From: Plecoglossus altivelis
Taxonomy: Eukaryota > Chordata > Actinopteri > Osmeriformes > Plecoglossidae
DNA length: 64,000 nt
Assembly: GCA_036571765.1 (NCBI GenBank)
Contig: BROE01000015.1
Location: 206,224 to 270,223, forward strand
Direction of reading: 5' to 3'
Part shown: piece after piece, positions 13,801 through 23,760 of the stretch
Layout of the letters: each line of letters starts with the position of its first letter
Position numbering within the stretch: position 1 is the stretch's first letter
Notes under the pieces: model-generated
Told to the model about the DNA's origin: nothing
The model's database searches: none
The model's input: the letters and a program-made list of their open reading frames with translations, nothing else
Position numbers and translations under genes: made by a program

Positions 13801-16633
13801 CTAAAGTTACGGTAATGTATTTGCACATTTCAAAGATCAGTCAGATATTATTAACATGTCTATCACTCTGATATCCAGCTGAATGGCTTCCAACAGCCAG
13901 GAAGAAACAAGTGTGCATCCCTGGCTGTACAGGCATATGTAAAAAACGAAGACTTGTCAAAAATGTTAGACTATATATGCACACATTTAATGCCTGCCAA
14001 TTTGCATGTATCTACAGCTGTAATGTGCATGTATTTAACGCAGGCCTGCAAGTGCATGGGTATCTGATCAAAAGTTCAAACCACTTATATATTTGACCCA
14101 ATGGACGTTCCATACCAAGCCAGCCAGCCAGGTATTACATGTCTTCATGTCTCTGCAACTATGGTCAAATTAATGTCATTAATCAAGTGAATAGGATACA
14201 GTGATTTGTGTACAAACCTCACACAGCTAAAAGTAGCTAGGCAAGTCAAATAAATAAACAGATGTGCAAGCAGACCCTTTCCCACCTTTGTATAACATAC
14301 AGTATTGAAATAATGACCCGACTTTGTACAAATAGCTAGCTAACCAACATTGAAGACTATTTGATAGTAGCCAACATCTGTATCCGTAGGCTCTTGCATG
14401 GGTGGCAAAACCTGAAGTTCTTTGCCTGGTCCTGTGAGGCTCTTACAGAGTGACATATATGTGCACGTGTGTGCATGTATAAAATCTCTCAGCTCACCCT
14501 CTGCAGGCGGCCTCATCAGTCCAAGCTTAGGTCCTCTACCAGAGGCCTGGGAGTTTGATGGTTTTGCACGGTATCGTGGCTATTCCTAGGACTGTACTCT
14601 TTTGGACTGAGATGTCTGGTATATTTCCTAGGATATCCTGTAGCCACTCTTTCAGTTTGGGGTTCACTGCGCTGAGTGCTCCGATGTCACAGACACACGA
14701 CTGTTGCCTTTACTTTCCAGCCCTTCTCTAGTTCTTCTTTGAGGCCTTGGAATTTCTCTAGTTTCTGAAGTTCCTTTTTCCTGATGTTGACATCACATGG
14801 TATTGCTATGTCAATCTCAATAGCTTTCCTCTACTGTTTGTTCTCACCACAATGTCTGGTTAGTTTGCTATTACAATTTTATCGGTCAGTATCTGACTCC
14901 CACAGGATCTTGACTTGGTTGTTCTGTACCGCCTTCTGAGGTGTTTCCCACTTTGACCTTGGGGCTTCCAGTCCATTTCCTGCACAGATGTTCCTGTACA
15001 CCATACCCGCCATTTGGTTATGGCATTCCATGTATGCTTTTACTGTCAGCATCTAATACCCTGCAGTTATGTGCTGGATTATCTCAGAGGCCTCTTTGTA
15101 TTGCCTGCACCAGAGGTTTCTTTGGGGGGTAGTAGATCTGTCCTCTATTGCTCTGGTACTCAAGACCTGCCCCTGTGCAGCCATGATTAGTGCATCTATG
15201 CTGTCCATTAGTTCATCCCTTTTTAGCTATTGGTAGGATTTGTTTATATCAGCCACTTCAGTTATTTGGCATGGTACATCTCATGGAGGTGCCTGTCCTC
15301 CCATGATGGCACCTCTTTCTGTTTTCCACTACCTGAGATATTCACCATGTAGTTTACCTGTCTGGGCCGTTTTCTTGATGTATTCAATGATCTTGGAGAT
15401 TCCATCCTGGATTGTGGTTTAGACACTTACTAGTCCTCTGTCATTACGCTTGGTGAAGGAGGCAGAGGACTAGAGAGTGTCCAAACCACAATATAGTTGC
15501 CAAAAAAACATTAGCACATAAACATTAAAAGTAGAAAAAAAGTCAGAATATATCATTAAGATACATTCATAAAACAAAACAAAAAACAGATGCAATTTAA
15601 TTCTTGTTTGTAGAATCTCATGTTTGATTAAGTTTTTTTGCTATAAAGGTTTGTGCAATTTCGCCCTCGTTATTTACGTACACTATTGGCAATTGCCCTA
15701 CCATTGGCAGTGACAAATTGTACGTAAATGTTTCTATACACTCCTTGTGAGGGGCTCTTTGGTGCTGGGAATAGCATGTACTTCCTTGCATATACAGTGC
15801 CAGCTGTGCCATGCTATGCTATCTTAGCCTTGTTTGTAGCCTTAACAAAGATACAAATGATGGATTCACTAAAAGAATATTCTATGACAGCTACCTTAAT
15901 GTTTCAAACTGTCATCTGCTGAATGCTGTTAACTAACGTAGTTTGCAAATATTAGCTAATACAACTTTTATATTTATTTTTCTCTACACTTTTTAGTAAC
16001 TTAAAACTTGTCCCTCACTCTTCCTGCTTTTCTGTCTCTACAATGTTCCCATTGATAAACACCAAAATACGAAAGTATACAGTGAATATATTTTTGACAC
16101 TGCGAAAGTCAACAAGATGTTCTATGCATCATTTGTCTATTCCTCTCGCAGCTTTGCATCACCACAGAGCGGTCCAACTTTTGGTTCTCTAGCCAGTCAG
16201 AGTGCAGCGCCGTCATTCAGCAGCCTGGCTCAGCAGCAGCCTGCTTCAGGGTTCGGAGCCCCCCAGCCTGGTGGTTTTTCAGGCTTTGGTCAGTCTGGAG
16301 GGGGAGGTCAGTATTTGTGCAGTATTATATTGCCCAGGGAGGCACACACTCATATTTGTCTGTAATATCAAAATGGGTACGGAAACACTTTTTGGGGGAA
16401 TTGTATCAGATGAGAATTTCGGTGTTATGATAGCATACCAAATAATTATGGAATCAACTTCCCAGTGTGTTCGTCTGTCTATGTAAGGGTTGGGTATCTG
16501 TCGAGAACCTTTTACGTTTTAGAACTGGATTCAAATTTCCAAGAACCATGGAGTCAATGAGCAATATTGATTTTTTACAATTGTCGTCTTGTTTTCTTGC
16601 AGCCTTTTCTGGAGGATTTGGGTCCACCAATCC
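1011..16633 (+). CDS. nup214: NUP214, 3' part (nucleoporin 214, FG-repeat C-terminus)
   Basis: This is the C-terminal FG-repeat part of nucleoporin 214. In other vertebrates it lies on the cytoplasmic face of the nuclear pore and binds export receptors such as CRM1 through FG motifs. Four consecutive exons are seen: 1011-1166, 10283-10454, 16152-16306 and 16603-16633. All have AG acceptors and GT donors (gtacag, gtaaga, gtcagt, gtgagt), and the phases join without a break (1, 2, 1 and 2 bases carried over). The spliced peptide has spaced SLFG, GFGQ, VFGSPPAFGG, KVFGEGTAAA and PTFGSLASQ blocks in the same order as the human C-terminus. The 5' part of the gene lies outside the window. The final exon is uncertain: the frame meets TGA directly after 16634, but that codon overlaps a perfect donor, so at least one more exon probably follows (see 26616). 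The gene lies upstream of FAM78A, as in human 9q34. Identity is firm; the 3' end is not. Confidence 0.9.
1167..3071. other. NUP214 intron, mostly unique sequence
   Basis: First part of a 9.1-kb intron. A loose internal similarity exists between about 1855-1960 and 2258-2365: both have a tcagct.tatt start, then aaaccctg, then ttggtcaca, then tatcaatagaca. This suggests an old duplicated segment. No gene is seen. Confidence 0.45.
3074..4382 (-). mobile_element. Tc1/mariner element, inactive
   Basis: A 1.3-kb element bounded by TA dinucleotides at 3072-3073 and 4383-4384. Matching ends read cagtgccttgcaaaagtat and its reverse complement. On the minus strand two open pieces carry a Tc1-type DDE transposase: 3693-3442 with C-S-D-E-T-K (first Asp), and 3415-3212 with N-D-P-N-Y-T-A-K (second Asp) and S-P-D-L-N-T-I-E-N-M-W (Glu). 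All three catalytic residues survive, but the frame is broken between the pieces and near the N-terminus. It is therefore dead. It lies in a NUP214 intron, antisense to the gene. Confidence 0.88.
3212..3693 (-). pseudogene. Tc1 transposase, DDE domain, frameshifted
   Basis: The DDE core is split into two frames near 3430. The order is W-T-V-V-L-C-S-D-E-T, then G-G-S-I-M-L-W-G-F-F-S-S-A-G-T-G, then Q-Q-N-N-D-P, then S-P-D-L-N. The spacing from the second Asp to the Glu fits the DD34E type typical of Tc1. Confidence 0.85.
4385..5545. other. NUP214 intron, no element recognised
   Basis: AT-rich intronic sequence between the Tc1 copy and the old hAT end. No repeat boundary, exon or RNA gene is seen. 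Confidence 0.5.
5650..6043 (+). repeat. tRNA-headed SINE
   Basis: The head is tRNA-like with a B box (ggttcaattc, about 5694). The body contains tctccgg-type text (cttcgggcactccggcttcc), then ccgtccaaagacatgcatg, ctaaattgccc and gataggctccag. This body is common to many fish SINEs and to RTE-type LINE tails. It runs with the NUP214 strand. Confidence 0.7.
6215..6365. repeat. AT-rich simple repeat (aat/att)
   Basis: Irregular runs of aat, taa and att with partial self-complementarity (aataataattattattatt near 6318-6340). Confidence 0.75.
6436..6690 (+). repeat. two-copy tandem repeat, unit about 119 bp
   Basis: The unit starts gattattaaaattgaaa at 6436 and again gattattaaaattgaaat at 6555. 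Both copies contain caatcttgcttcatgtc, a (tta) run and gtgataaaataaaggcttta. The (tta) run is longer in the second copy. A third copy starts at 6685 and fades. Confidence 0.85.
6700..7740. other. intron/hAT interior, nothing recognised
   Basis: Low-complexity AT-rich sequence with short open frames that match no family I know. It lies inside the old hAT bounds but shows no transposase motif. Confidence 0.4.
7755..7813 (+). repeat. (tg)n/(ta)n microsatellite
   Basis: A short tg-rich run passes into an uninterrupted run of about 18 ta units ending at 7813. Confidence 0.9.
7815..8072. mobile_element. fragment of a DNA transposon end
   Basis: Begins acagtggtggccaaaattat, a common end sequence of fish Tc1-like elements, just after the (ta) run. 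No matching second end was found before the L2 at 8074, so this is an end fragment only. Confidence 0.35.
8074..10046 (-). mobile_element. L2 LINE, 5'-truncated, broken reverse transcriptase
   Basis: Minus-strand L2-clade non-LTR retrotransposon. In coding order it shows L-E-R-V-V-D-K-Q-L and H-S-T-E-T-A-L-V-K-V-T-N-D-L-L at 10040-9858. Then come V-L-L-D-L-S-A-A-F-D-T, V-R-N-L-G-V-L-L-D-Q-E-L-S-F, and S-R-L-E-Y-C-N-A-L-L-A with N-A-A-A-R-L-L-T-G-T at 9217-8930. The 3' tail ends in the aattcaattt type repeat at 8074. Several frameshifts and stops are present. Codes antisense to NUP214 inside its intron. Confidence 0.85.
10283..10454 (+). CDS. nup214: NUP214 exon, FG repeats
   Basis: The acceptor ends at 10282 after a T-rich tract and the donor is gtaaga at 10455. 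The peptide contains G-F-G-S-A-P-V-F-G-S-P-P and K-V-F-G-E-G-T-A-A-A, which are nearly the same as human NUP214. This is the strongest single proof of the gene's identity. It leaves GG, which joins to C at 16152 to give Gly. Confidence 0.92.
10589..10912 (+). repeat. tRNA-derived SINE, copy 1
   Basis: The tRNA-like head has an A box (tggcctgatggtaag) and a B box (ggttcgattctcgc). The body includes gcccttgaacaaggcacca and cactgctgtgtgcacttgga. The tail is ctttcactttcaat. It starts 134 bases after a NUP214 exon. A second copy lies inverted at 61812-62147. Confidence 0.82.
10913..12588. other. NUP214 intron, no element recognised
   Basis: No coding block or clear repeat boundary is seen here. 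Short open frames show no family motif. Confidence 0.5.
12597..13609 (+). mobile_element. hAT element, non-autonomous, with perfect target duplication
   Basis: A 1013-bp element with inverted ends tagggctgcaac and gttgcagcccta. It is flanked by identical 8-bp GTGGACTC at 12589-12596 and 13610-13617. The subterminal parts are rich in atcgat/aatcg. An intact duplication suggests a fairly recent insertion. Internally it keeps only the first, BED-finger part of a transposase, so it would need a transposase from elsewhere. Confidence 0.9.
12795..12932 (+). pseudogene. BED zinc-finger remnant of a hAT transposase
   Basis: A 45-codon frame starting ATG at 12795 and ending TAA. It contains S-K-V-W-E-H-F then C-V-N-C-K-I-C-K, the typical start and Cys pair of a BED-type finger at the N-terminus of hAT transposases. 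The rest of the transposase is absent from the element. Confidence 0.7.
13618..14510. other. NUP214 intron, no element recognised
   Basis: Sequence between the hAT and the Rex6-like remnant; nothing identifiable. Confidence 0.45.
14510..15480 (-). mobile_element. Rex6-like (R4/Dong clade) LINE, 3' remnant
   Basis: Read on the minus strand the segment gives a broken peptide with T-I-Q-D-G-I-S-K-I-I-E-Y-I, then A-G-M-V-Y-R-N-I-C-A, R-E-E-L-E-K-G-W-K-V-K-A-T-V, P-K-L-K-E-W-L-Q-D-I-L-G and I-K-L-P-G-L-W before a stop. This is the C-terminus of the Rex6 type LINE, which carries a restriction-like endonuclease rather than an APE domain. Frameshifts and stops abound. The clade assignment is from memory of the family's peptide. 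Confidence 0.65.
15481..16151. other. NUP214 intron, no element recognised
   Basis: AT-rich sequence up to the acceptor of the 16152 exon. No further exon or repeat end is seen. Confidence 0.5.
16152..16306 (+). CDS. nup214: NUP214 exon, FG repeats
   Basis: The acceptor is tctcgcag and the donor gtcagt. The exon codes for F-A-S-P-Q-S-G-P-T-F-G-S-L-A-S-Q, a Gln/Pro-rich stretch and S-G-F-G-Q-S-G-G-G. The block resembles the human segment with FGTLASQNAPTFGSL. One G is carried into the next exon. Confidence 0.88.
16603..16633 (+). CDS. nup214: NUP214 short exon near the C-terminus
   Basis: The exon follows the acceptor gttttcttgcag and codes for A-F-S-G-G-F-G-S-T-N plus two bases (CC). Read without splicing, the next codons are CCG TGA, so the protein could end here. 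CC is followed directly by gtgagt, a consensus donor. Human NUP214 has about ten further residues at this point, so splicing is more likely than termination. Confidence 0.7.
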
Positions 16634-16808
16634 GTGAGTATGAGTTGTTACATGTGCATGCATTTGTGGAAGTGTGTTCTTTTCCCCAGTGTAAAAATGT
16701 CAGTTAAGAGAAAATTATAAGGACAGTGTGAATTCACTTGTTCCCCAATTCCCCATTCGTTATCACTGCACCTCTTCTTCCCCACTTTTGTTTTTCTCCC
16801 ATCTACAT

Positions 16809-17233
16809 CAGTGGTTCTCATGTGGTCTAACGTCAGGAACCGCATTGTCCTTTGTCGTCAAGTTAATTGTGTAAATAGAATTTAGTTTCCGAACCATTAT
16901 TTCTTTCACAAAACAATTTTGCAGTAATCCACAATGTCTATTTGTACTGTTCAAAACATGAAACAAACGGCAAATAAAGTATTTTTCACAAAATTTGTAG
17001 TGAGATAATGGCAGTGCACTTCATCCACTGATAAAAGACAATAGAGCCTGCTGCCCTGTGCGGGTCTGTACATTTTAAAATAAAAGCACACCATCAGCTT
17101 TACACTTTGTAAAAAAAACTTTATGAAAACAAAAGTTTTACTTTTTGACTGTAATGACTCACATTTCTGCCACCCTCTCTATACCAGCTTGCGACCCACT
17201 TTTGGTTTGGGATCCACCAGTTGAGAAATACGG
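16809..17233. mobile_element. short hAT-type MITE
   Basis: Left end cagtggttctca at 16809. Right end ttgagaaatacgg at 17221-17233, imperfectly complementary to the left. Before the right end stands gcgacccacttttggtttgg, a phrase common in fish hAT-derived MITEs. No coding content. It lies just after the last certain NUP214 exon. Confidence 0.6.
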
Positions 17234-18907
17234 ATTTACACTATCTATTATTTTTCTTTTTCTCTAATATTCTTTGCCATCCCTTGAAAAACCTTTACTA
17301 TCTCGTACCACCTCATCTAGTTCTGATTTTCATTTGTCTTTCCATCTGCTGCCTATCCCTCTGTCTCCCACTCCTTCCACTCTCTCTCTTCCTTCTCTCT
17401 TCTTCACCTCCATCCTGGCCATCTCTCACCTTCTCTTTGCTGTTTACGTAACATGGCCCTTTGTATACCCCAGGATTCATTACTTATCGCAGTGAAATGC
17501 CATATAAAGTGCTCATTAGAGTGCTCTCAAATGTTCCCCTTGATATTAGCTGAACCCTTATATGTGACATGGTCCAGACAAAAAGGAATGTTATCAGCAA
17601 GGCAATTTCTCAGTTTTTTTACATATTGTGAAAGTGCAGGTTGTAAACTTTCAGTTTGTTTCATATATTAAAATCTGAAAATACTTGAAGAAAATATACA
17701 TATCTGAATGTTGTTAAACCTGGAAAGCTCATCTTGTAATTGGAATTCCAATTCCAAAAAACAATACTATATACTGCATAATACAACAACTACATTGCAC
17801 TGTCCCTGGCCCAATTATTATTCAAGTTATGTATTAAGTTGTTGGTGCAAATCACACCTTTAAAAAACAGCCCAAAAAAATGGAATGACATTTTACTTGG
17901 TCGAGAACAATTTCATCCTGTGCACAATGCAATACCTGAAAATACCCTATTCTCTTTAGTCTGTGGATGTGGCTAAAACAAATGTGTCCCCAAATTGTTC
18001 ACCAACACAGAACGAATGCATGAAAGTTAACACAACTACGTGTGAAACATAACTTAAGGATACTTGACTCAAGACCAAATCCAGTGATCAGCAGGAGGGA
18101 TTGGTGTATACAGATGTAAAGACATGCACAGTCTACATACAAAACATTACAGCTAATATCAACGTACCAGCATAAGTAGCGGGAAAACCGTCTGTGATTC
18201 ACATAACGCATGGCGCAGGCACAGATCGAGTAAGCTTAGGTAAACGAGAGCAAATGATAGTGATGGTGATCCCAATCGTGTTTATCATAATGAGTGACTT
18301 CTTCAACACTTAAGCTTTTGTAAAATACAAGAAAATAAAACATTTGCGGCTTGTAGCGGACAATATGGAATGCTAATGAGACCCTTTTGACTGGACAGTG
18401 TCATAAATGTCACTTTTCCTTACCCCTTCCTGATCTTAAAATTAAATTTCCACCTCTCTCCTCCACTCCATTTACATCCCCTCTGTGATCCTTCTTCTTT
18501 CTCATCTCACGTTCCTCTATCATTTTTCATCCTTTTTCTATCTGGTACTTCTGTCCTTTGGTCTGTCCATTCTTTCTCTCTCTAAAACATGTATTTTTAA
18601 AATGTAAATAGCAGTACTCTCCAAAAAGAAAAAAGTCCTTTCAACTTTAAAACTAGTTTAAATGCAAGGAAAAGCTTTTTGCATTTTGCATATTCATGTA
18701 TAAGCGAAACTAACAATACTAAATGGCTTTGGTAGTTAAAATTCTTTAGCAAATGGTAGGTAAACCATTTAGGTTATTAATATAATAAGGTAGGCTAAAT
18801 AAAAGGAGATGGCATTATGGGCGGGGACTTTTATGACAATTGGATTCACAATAGCATAACAGAACATTCTTGAATATTAAAATTATAAATGATCCATAAA
18901 AATAATT
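17234..18907. other. no gene recognised; pyrimidine-rich tracts
   Basis: Pyrimidine-rich stretches at 17330-17440 and 18440-18590. Either could precede an exon, but I found no convincing NUP214 ending after them. Confidence 0.45.
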
Positions 18908-20045
18908 AGTAGGGCTATCACGACTTAGTCGAGTAGTGGATTGTTTGGTCGATATGTTCTTGTTCGACTTTTTTTTTTTTTCTTTCTTTTTTTGTCAGCT
19001 GTATGGTTGTGTGAAAATGAATTCAAGAAATTTTCCACAGAAATTGTATATTATATAGTTTAAGGCAAACAAAGCAATTCTAAATAATATATCATTTAAA
19101 GTTACTGTCTTCCCTTTAAGGCCAATTTGAGAGACCACACAGTTTCAACAATTGTCGGCTTTGGATGTGCTTAATTGGAAAAATGAAGCCTTTATCTTGT
19201 CACTAGTCAGTAATAGCTAGTTCTGTATATGTCTGGTTGTTAAAGACATGAAGTGTGCATGTTAAACAAAAATTTTTGTCGTACATTTTAAGAGACAATA
19301 AATAACAACCATTCAGACATTTTTTTATTATATCGACATTTAGTTACAACAGGACAGTTGACACAAGGCTTATTAGTTGTAATTATTAGTCGTAGAATCT
19401 GGAATGTCCAGCAGCTAGATCAAGACAGATTGGGAAAATGTTTGTACATTTGTTTGTCTAGTTGAACTCTCATTAAGAGGTTATCTCTCATTAAGTATAG
19501 TATCTCCTTGTGTAAAGGATGAAATGATGTCCCTGTGTGTTTACACTTGACTGGGAACAACAACGCGTCAGTCAGCTGCCTACAAATTGATGATAATTGA
19601 TTATTTCAGGCTACTTTAAACCAACTGCGGTCCAACCCGCAACTTCTGTCACATCCTTTAGCCAATAAATAACATTTTGCTAAATGATTGAAGGAATAGA
19701 CGAAGCATGTCCTCTATATGCATTTTGCATGCGGCTCCTGGATACAAAATACATGTTGCAACTGCCTCAGAATTCAATGAAATATCACAGTTGAAATAAT
19801 ATTTATCTGCGGAGCCATCTACTCCACCAAACTTAAACACTCCTCTGCTGCAGCTCCCCAATTGGAGGATAAGCAACAGTGACACATCAATTACTCATGA
19901 AGTCATGGAGACAAAAAACAATAGCGAGAGTACAGTGAAGAACTTCCTCCTCTCTGCTCAGTCTGGCAATGACAAACTACAGAGGATCGAGCCTCCAGAT
20001 ATAGTACAATACATTAAAATACCATTAAAACACTTTGCTTCTTTT
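18908..20045 (+). mobile_element. probable hAT-derived repeat, left end plus internal segment
   Basis: Starts tagggctatcacgacttagt at about 18904-18908, close to the ends of the old hAT at 5546. Its inner part at about 19860-20040 matches 46028-46230 in the PLPP7 intron: both have ggaggat.ag, aacaa.gaga, tctctgctca-like text and ggcaatgac. No right end was identified. Confidence 0.4.
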
Positions 20046-21551
20046 TCTTTAGAATGTGTTCCCTTCATTTTCCCATCCTAGGAGTACCAAATTCACCCTA
20101 CACCCCTTTTTGTGTGAACATGCATGTACTTGTGTATGTATCTGATTTTGTTCTCTATGTCTCCAACCTCATACGTGTGTTTGCGCCAAATCACAGGAAC
20201 ATCTTGATATTGATTAATCAGTGAAGTCAGGGAAATTCAACCACCAGAATTATTGACCTTATTTTAAGCCATCTCTTTTTTTGGTTTCTCTCTTTTGTCC
20301 TTTTTTTCTTATTATTATTATTCCAGATCTTCCACTCAAACTTTTGCCAGTTGGATAAGATAGTTTTTATAGGACCCCCCCCACACACACACACACACAC
20401 CACCACATTTGCCAGTGAGTGCACCCTTGGTGTGACCAGAAACTCTGCTCTCTGCAATCAAGCTACATACACGAAGCGTATGGGGTAGTGTGTTGGAGGA
20501 GTTAATGGGGATATTAACTTTAGCTGAGACAATAATATATTGTGCAAGTGCAAAACAAAACAAAATTCAGGAATAAACTCAAATATAAACATATCTCCTT
20601 AAAGCCTTGAGTGAATATTTTTTCCCTGACTGACATTAGATATATTTTTAGTGTCTCCTAAAAAACTGTGTTTTAGTAGGATTTTAGTCTTAAGTCCTCA
20701 TAGACAAAGTACACAACTCAGATAAATCGCTATCCTACCATATGTACAAAATAATGTTTTCCTTGTATTACAGATAACAATGTTCTGTTTTCACATTGCC
20801 TTGTGCCTAAACCCCAAATTCACTCAAAATATGTATATTTTTCACATGGAACATAAACTGGGCAATTTTGAATCTGTATCTGATGTAGTCTCATTTCATA
20901 CCTGCTCTATGAGGATAACAACAACTTATTGCATGTGGTGTTTTTAATTATGATCACCTAAATGCACCTTTGTGACTTCTGTCATACCTTTTCTTTCTTT
21001 TTACATAGAAATTACATATATTTGGTAGTTGAATGAAATCTTTCTATGAAACACCAACTCTCACTGATTAGCTACAGAGTTTCTGAAGAAAAAAAAACCC
21101 TAACTCATTTTTTACACCAGATCTGTCTGTGGTGTGTTACGATGAATCAACGCTGCACCACTCAACCGCTTTGCAGATATGTCCTGTTAACTACAACATT
21201 TTAAAATTCAGTTAGGATCTCTGACAGCAAAAAATTCACTATCCATAAACAATCTGAAATTTCACTTGGCAAATTAATATATAACCTATAGGACACAATG
21301 AAAAACAAGATGTTTGATCACCAAAAATGGGCTACAGTATTAGCAGTAGCAAGTCATCAGTCCTAGTAACTTCTATTACATGTTGATTTTCTGTGTGAGT
21401 ATGCTGATGAAGACACACATTTCAAGTTAATGATTTAATATCAGGCTGGATGTCCATCAGTCTTTCATAAAATAGAGACTGAATATCGTGCAATATGTAA
21501 GGGAAAAAATGGTGTGCTTTTAATCGTTAAATGTTACCAGTTTGTACATGC
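20046..21551. other. no gene recognised
   Basis: AT-rich DNA with a C-run and short (ac) run at 20374-20402. No exon, RNA gene or clear element boundary. Confidence 0.5.
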
Positions 21552-23095
21552 TTCAATTGGCTCCTAAAGTGCACTGTTCTAAAATAGAGGTCTAGCTAGA
21601 AGCTTAATTGATAACTTGACAGCTTTGCAGTTCCACGTCTTTGATTGTCTCCATCTCCGCTACCCACCGACTCCTTTGGTTACAGCAACTGCCGAAATTA
21701 AAACATTTTTCTAACATATTACTGTTAAACCATAATGTATTAGCCTATGTGTATTTAGGCCTAGGTTACCTATTACAGTACAATGCTTCGGAATAACGTT
21801 TACATGTTCATTTTGCTCTATAAAGTATAGGCTACATTCTTTGAAAATTTCTGACCAGTGTGTGGAGAGCTAGCTGGTCAGGGTCTCTTTGCGCTGTTCA
21901 CACAAACATAGCTTGGTAACTTTACACATTGTTGTAGGTTTACGCCTAAAACACACTGGCTGCGAAGTGCCTTGATGACATATCGAGCAAGGCTGTTCAC
22001 ACCAGACCCCTGCCCCTCGGCTTGAGGAAACGGTCCCTGGTGGTATTCCATTTTTGGTTAGGCAGTCAGTTCGTCCTGTCATTTTTATTCTCTTTTCTCG
22101 CAATTTATTTTTTTCTTCCTCTCGTACCTTGCTCATACTACTAGCTTTTTCATATAGCAATATCTCCGGATTTTTTCTGAGTTTGAAACCCATTCAAAAT
22201 AGGTAAACTAGCACCCCAGTTATTTAAATCAAGAATAATTGCCTGGAAAAGTCCTGGCAGGAACAAATAGGGCACGAACACAGCCTGTGTGGCTGGTCAA
22301 ATTCATAACATGGGCACCAAAAGAAAAAGGTTGGCGCTTAGCAGCTTATCGAAGTGTTCGCGGCACTTCGTAAATGCCATTATTGGCTATGAATGACGCA
22401 TGGCTGTTCACATCAAACATGCATTTCACCTTTCACCTAACTTTTGTTTTTCGCATGCAACCCAAACATGGTGCATAAATAAGTTACGTAAACATGACAT
22501 AGGGTGTATTTAGGAATTGTGTTATTTCAAAAGTCGCCACAACGAATCCAAGCATTGATCCTTGTATAATTGATGCTGGGTGTCAAACAGTTTCCGAGAA
22601 TTAATTAATGTTCATCTCCTTTAATTTCTCTGATTTTCAAAATTGTCTTGGAGGTGTGGAACACGTGACAACTCCTTTCTTTCTGCCAATAGACATACAT
22701 CACACAGAGACATAATTCAATTGGCTCCTGAAGAGTGCTGCATTTAGCGCTGGTTTACAGCTTAGTAATACCTTGTCCTTCGTCGGTCTCCCCTCCACCA
22801 CCCTCCATTGACTGTCCTCACTCCCTTGGTTACAGTAACTGCTTAAATACATTTTCCCAACATATATCATGTTATGTTATAAATATATTGTGTATGTTAA
22901 ACCATGGTGTATTAGCCTATTTGTATCTAGGCCTAGGTTTCTTAACAGTACAATTCTTTGACATAATATGTCTATGTTTATTTTGCTCTTTACAGTGTAG
23001 GATAGCTACATTTTCAGAAATTATTTGACCATTGTGTCGAGAGCTAGTGTGTCCCTCTGCGCTTCGCTTAAAGTTAACTTATACCTAGCAGTTAA
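21552..23095 (+). repeat. direct repeat pair of an unknown family
   Basis: About 360 bases from 21552 recur from 22715. Shared text in the same order: caattggctcct, ccttggttacag.aactgc, taaacca..tgtattagcc, taggcctaggtt, cattttgctct, gagagctag. Identity is moderate with indels. The two copies are about 1.16 kb apart and frame unrelated DNA. Confidence 0.65.
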
Positions 23096-23139
23096 TTTAC
23101 ACGTTGTAAGATTAGGCTACTGTCAACTTATTATTCTAT

Positions 23140-23720
23140 TTTAATGCTTAGCGCAAAATGTTTGATATTTTTCTTCTCTCAGTTACTTCTTTGACAACCA
23201 ATAATACTGCTCCTTCTTTGTGAAGATAAATGACAGTTTAAAAAGTGATCACCACACCTGAAACGGTCAGCAATGAGCCGATGAGCCGACCTATCAAACC
23301 TACCCACCAAATTGGACCGGCCACACAGGCTGAGAAGCGCTGCGAAACTCCATGATTGCTTCGTGCTGTGTTTTCATGAGACGTTTGCGAATTTGGCTAC
23401 CGGATGATAAAATACACTGTATTGCTATAGATATTTGAATGGAAAACCATGTTAAGATTGTATTACTTTAATTGTAGACTATGGTGAACATTTTAAAAGT
23501 TGTACACTTTGTACTTATCTTTGTAGTTACTAACCTAACAACACATACTCTTCCTTCCGATGAGAAGATAAATGATCGTTTTAAAAGTGTGCGCCTTTGA
23601 CTCAAGTCTTCGGCTTGAGATATACTTGCAATACAACACGGAATGAGCATGGAACGTTCTTGCTGAAACAGTCAGTGATGAGTCGTTTGAAATAGAGCAC
23701 AAAGAAATCTAATCGTGAAC
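23140..23720 (+). repeat. second diverged direct repeat pair next to the first
   Basis: The block at about 23205-23280 (gaagataaatgacagttt, then tgaaacggtcagcaatgagc) recurs at about 23555-23685 (gaagataaatgatcgttt, then tgaaacagtcagtgatgagt). It continues the repeat region of 21552-23095, so the whole stretch may be one multi-unit array. Confidence 0.5.
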
Positions 23721-23760
23721 CGAAGCTTGTCAGATCTTATGAATCGAACGCAATGTTTTG

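Noticed and set aside
17161..17220. Final NUP214 exon at the acceptor ataccag near 17187
   Set aside because: The text gcgacccacttttggtttgg belongs to the end of a hAT-type MITE, and the peptide from the joined frame has no FG character.
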